Of a stretch of 23,454 bases of DNA, positions 23,173 to 23,454 are shown one piece after another. A model generated the notes under the pieces. It was not told the origin of the DNA and did no database searches. It saw only the letters and a program-made list of their open reading frames with translations. Source of the stretch: Peptococcaceae bacterium UBA5767 (lineage in GTDB: Bacteria > Bacillota > TC1 > UBA5767); the NCBI GenBank assembly GCA_002418765.1, contig DIET01000032.1, forward strand, positions 1 to 23,454. The letters are read 5' to 3'. The translations under genes and the position numbers were made by a program. Each line of letters starts with the position of its first letter. The first letter of the stretch is position 1.

Positions 23173-23181
23173 TGCTAAAAT
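23173..23181 (+). promoter_or_regulatory. Possible extended -10 promoter ahead of the LiaI-like gene
   Basis: TGCTAAAAT (TGn plus TAAAAT) is preceded by TA, matching the extended -10 form TRTGnTATAAT well. No -35 box is visible at the right distance. It lies 26 nt before the small membrane protein gene. Read-through from the DUF4349 gene is equally possible. Confidence 0.35.
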
Positions 23182-23207
23182 AGGTTCATGGTGAGAGGAG
23201 GTGCTTT

Positions 23208-23378
23208 ATGGCTAGTAAACGAAATAATTTGTTTGGAGGCATTTTGCTGATCGGAGCAGGGTTGGTCTTCCTATCGAGTAATTTCAATATTATTCCTTGG
23301 TATTTCTGGAGGGATATGTGGAAATTTTGGCCGGTCATACTCATTTTGCTGGGGCTGAAGCAAATTCTTGATAAATAG
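23208..23378 (+). CDS. Small LiaI/LiaF-type membrane protein
   Basis: This 56-residue reading frame has a strong Shine-Dalgarno (GAGGAGGTG, 5 nt before the ATG) and ends just before a terminator. It holds two membrane segments: LFGGILLIGAGLVFLSSNF (8-26) and, after a tryptophan-rich turn (PWYFWRDMWKFW), PVILILLGLKQIL. This pattern (G-I-L-L-I-G-x-G then F-W-P-V-I-L-I-L-L-G) is that of the LiaI/LiaF-like transmembrane region (DUF5668), found in small envelope proteins often linked to cell-envelope stress response. It stands alone without the C-terminal LiaF domain. No two-component genes are in the window, so a stress role is an inference. Confidence 0.85.
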   Translation: MASKRNNLFGGILLIGAGLVFLSSNFNIIPWYFWRDMWKFWPVILILLGLKQILDK

Positions 23379-23384
23379 GTTTTT

Positions 23385-23416
23385 ATAGAAGAGCTCAATT
23401 GGGCTCTTCTATTTTG
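23385..23416 (+). terminator. Rho-independent terminator of the envelope gene group
   Basis: ATAGAAGAGC (23385-23394) pairs perfectly with GCTCTTCTAT (23403-23412), extended by T-G and C-G pairs to an AATT tetraloop. The tract after it is TATTTTG. It begins 7 nt after the stop of the small membrane protein. Confidence 0.88.
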
Positions 23417-23442
23417 TAAAAAAAAGGTTTATAATCTCATCT

Positions 23443-23448
23443 TTGACA
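23443..23448 (+). promoter_or_regulatory. Consensus -35 hexamer at the right edge
   Basis: TTGACA is a perfect -35 box 6 nt from the window end, downstream of the terminator. Its -10 box would lie outside the window, so this suggests only that a new transcription unit may begin there. A TATAAT at 23430-23435 is unpaired with any -35 I can see. Confidence 0.3.
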
Positions 23449-23454
23449 GTTTGA

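Overview
The window looks like chromosomal DNA of a Gram-positive anaerobe of the Clostridia type (Firmicutes). The reasons are an FMN-dependent enoyl-ACP reductase (FabK) with FabZ as the only dehydratase, a separate-subunit xanthine dehydrogenase, a LiaI-type and a DUF4349 envelope protein, strong AGGAGG-type ribosome sites, heavy use of TTG leucine codons and consensus sigma-A promoters. The genus cannot be fixed from the sequence alone. All 22 protein genes and both tRNAs lie on the plus strand, densely packed. I see no insertion sequence, phage gene, CRISPR array or pseudogene.

Layout: (1) 1-157, the end of a tRNA cluster (3' end of a probable tRNA-Ser, then tRNA-Arg(ACG)) and a terminator. 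(2) 207-3227, a hotdog acyl-CoA thioesterase, then a four-domain sulfur-handling flavoprotein (CoA-disulfide reductase-like, rhodanese, TusA, DsrE-like) with its own promoter and a TACCC-N5-GGGTA operator-like palindrome. (3) 3261-8369, a purine-type operon: an amidohydrolase deaminase and the three xanthine dehydrogenase subunits (molybdenum, FAD, 2Fe-2S), preceded by a promoter followed by a terminator-like hairpin, and closed by a strong terminator. (4) 8502-18978, one long lipid operon: biotin ligase, BioY, accB, accC, accD, accA, fabH, acpP, fabK, fabD, fabG, fabF, fabZ. Most of these genes overlap or nearly touch, and the operon ends in a terminator. Its promoter carries a FabT-like TTTGA-N3-TCAAA palindrome over the -35 box. 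(5) 18977-20737, adenine deaminase with its own promoter. (6) 20793-23416, an envelope group: an SLH-repeat membrane protein, a DUF4349 lipoprotein and a 56-residue LiaI-like membrane protein, then a terminator. A perfect -35 hexamer at the right edge hints at another transcription unit outside.

How the genes work together: the lipid operon runs from cofactor supply (biotin uptake by BioY, biotin attachment by the ligase) through malonyl-CoA synthesis (AccBCDA) to the full FAS II elongation cycle (FabD, FabH, FabF, FabG, FabZ, FabK on AcpP). The purine genes on either side of it (deaminase plus XDH, and Ade) would deaminate and hydroxylate purine bases. Nothing here is an obviously new system. 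The parts most worth a second look are the fused persulfide enzyme with its CsoR/CstR-like operator, the FabT-like operator on the biotin-acc-fab promoter with no regulator gene beside it, the C-terminally truncated biotin ligase, the promoter-plus-hairpin leader ahead of the purine operon, and the SLH protein with an apparently cytoplasmic C-terminal domain.
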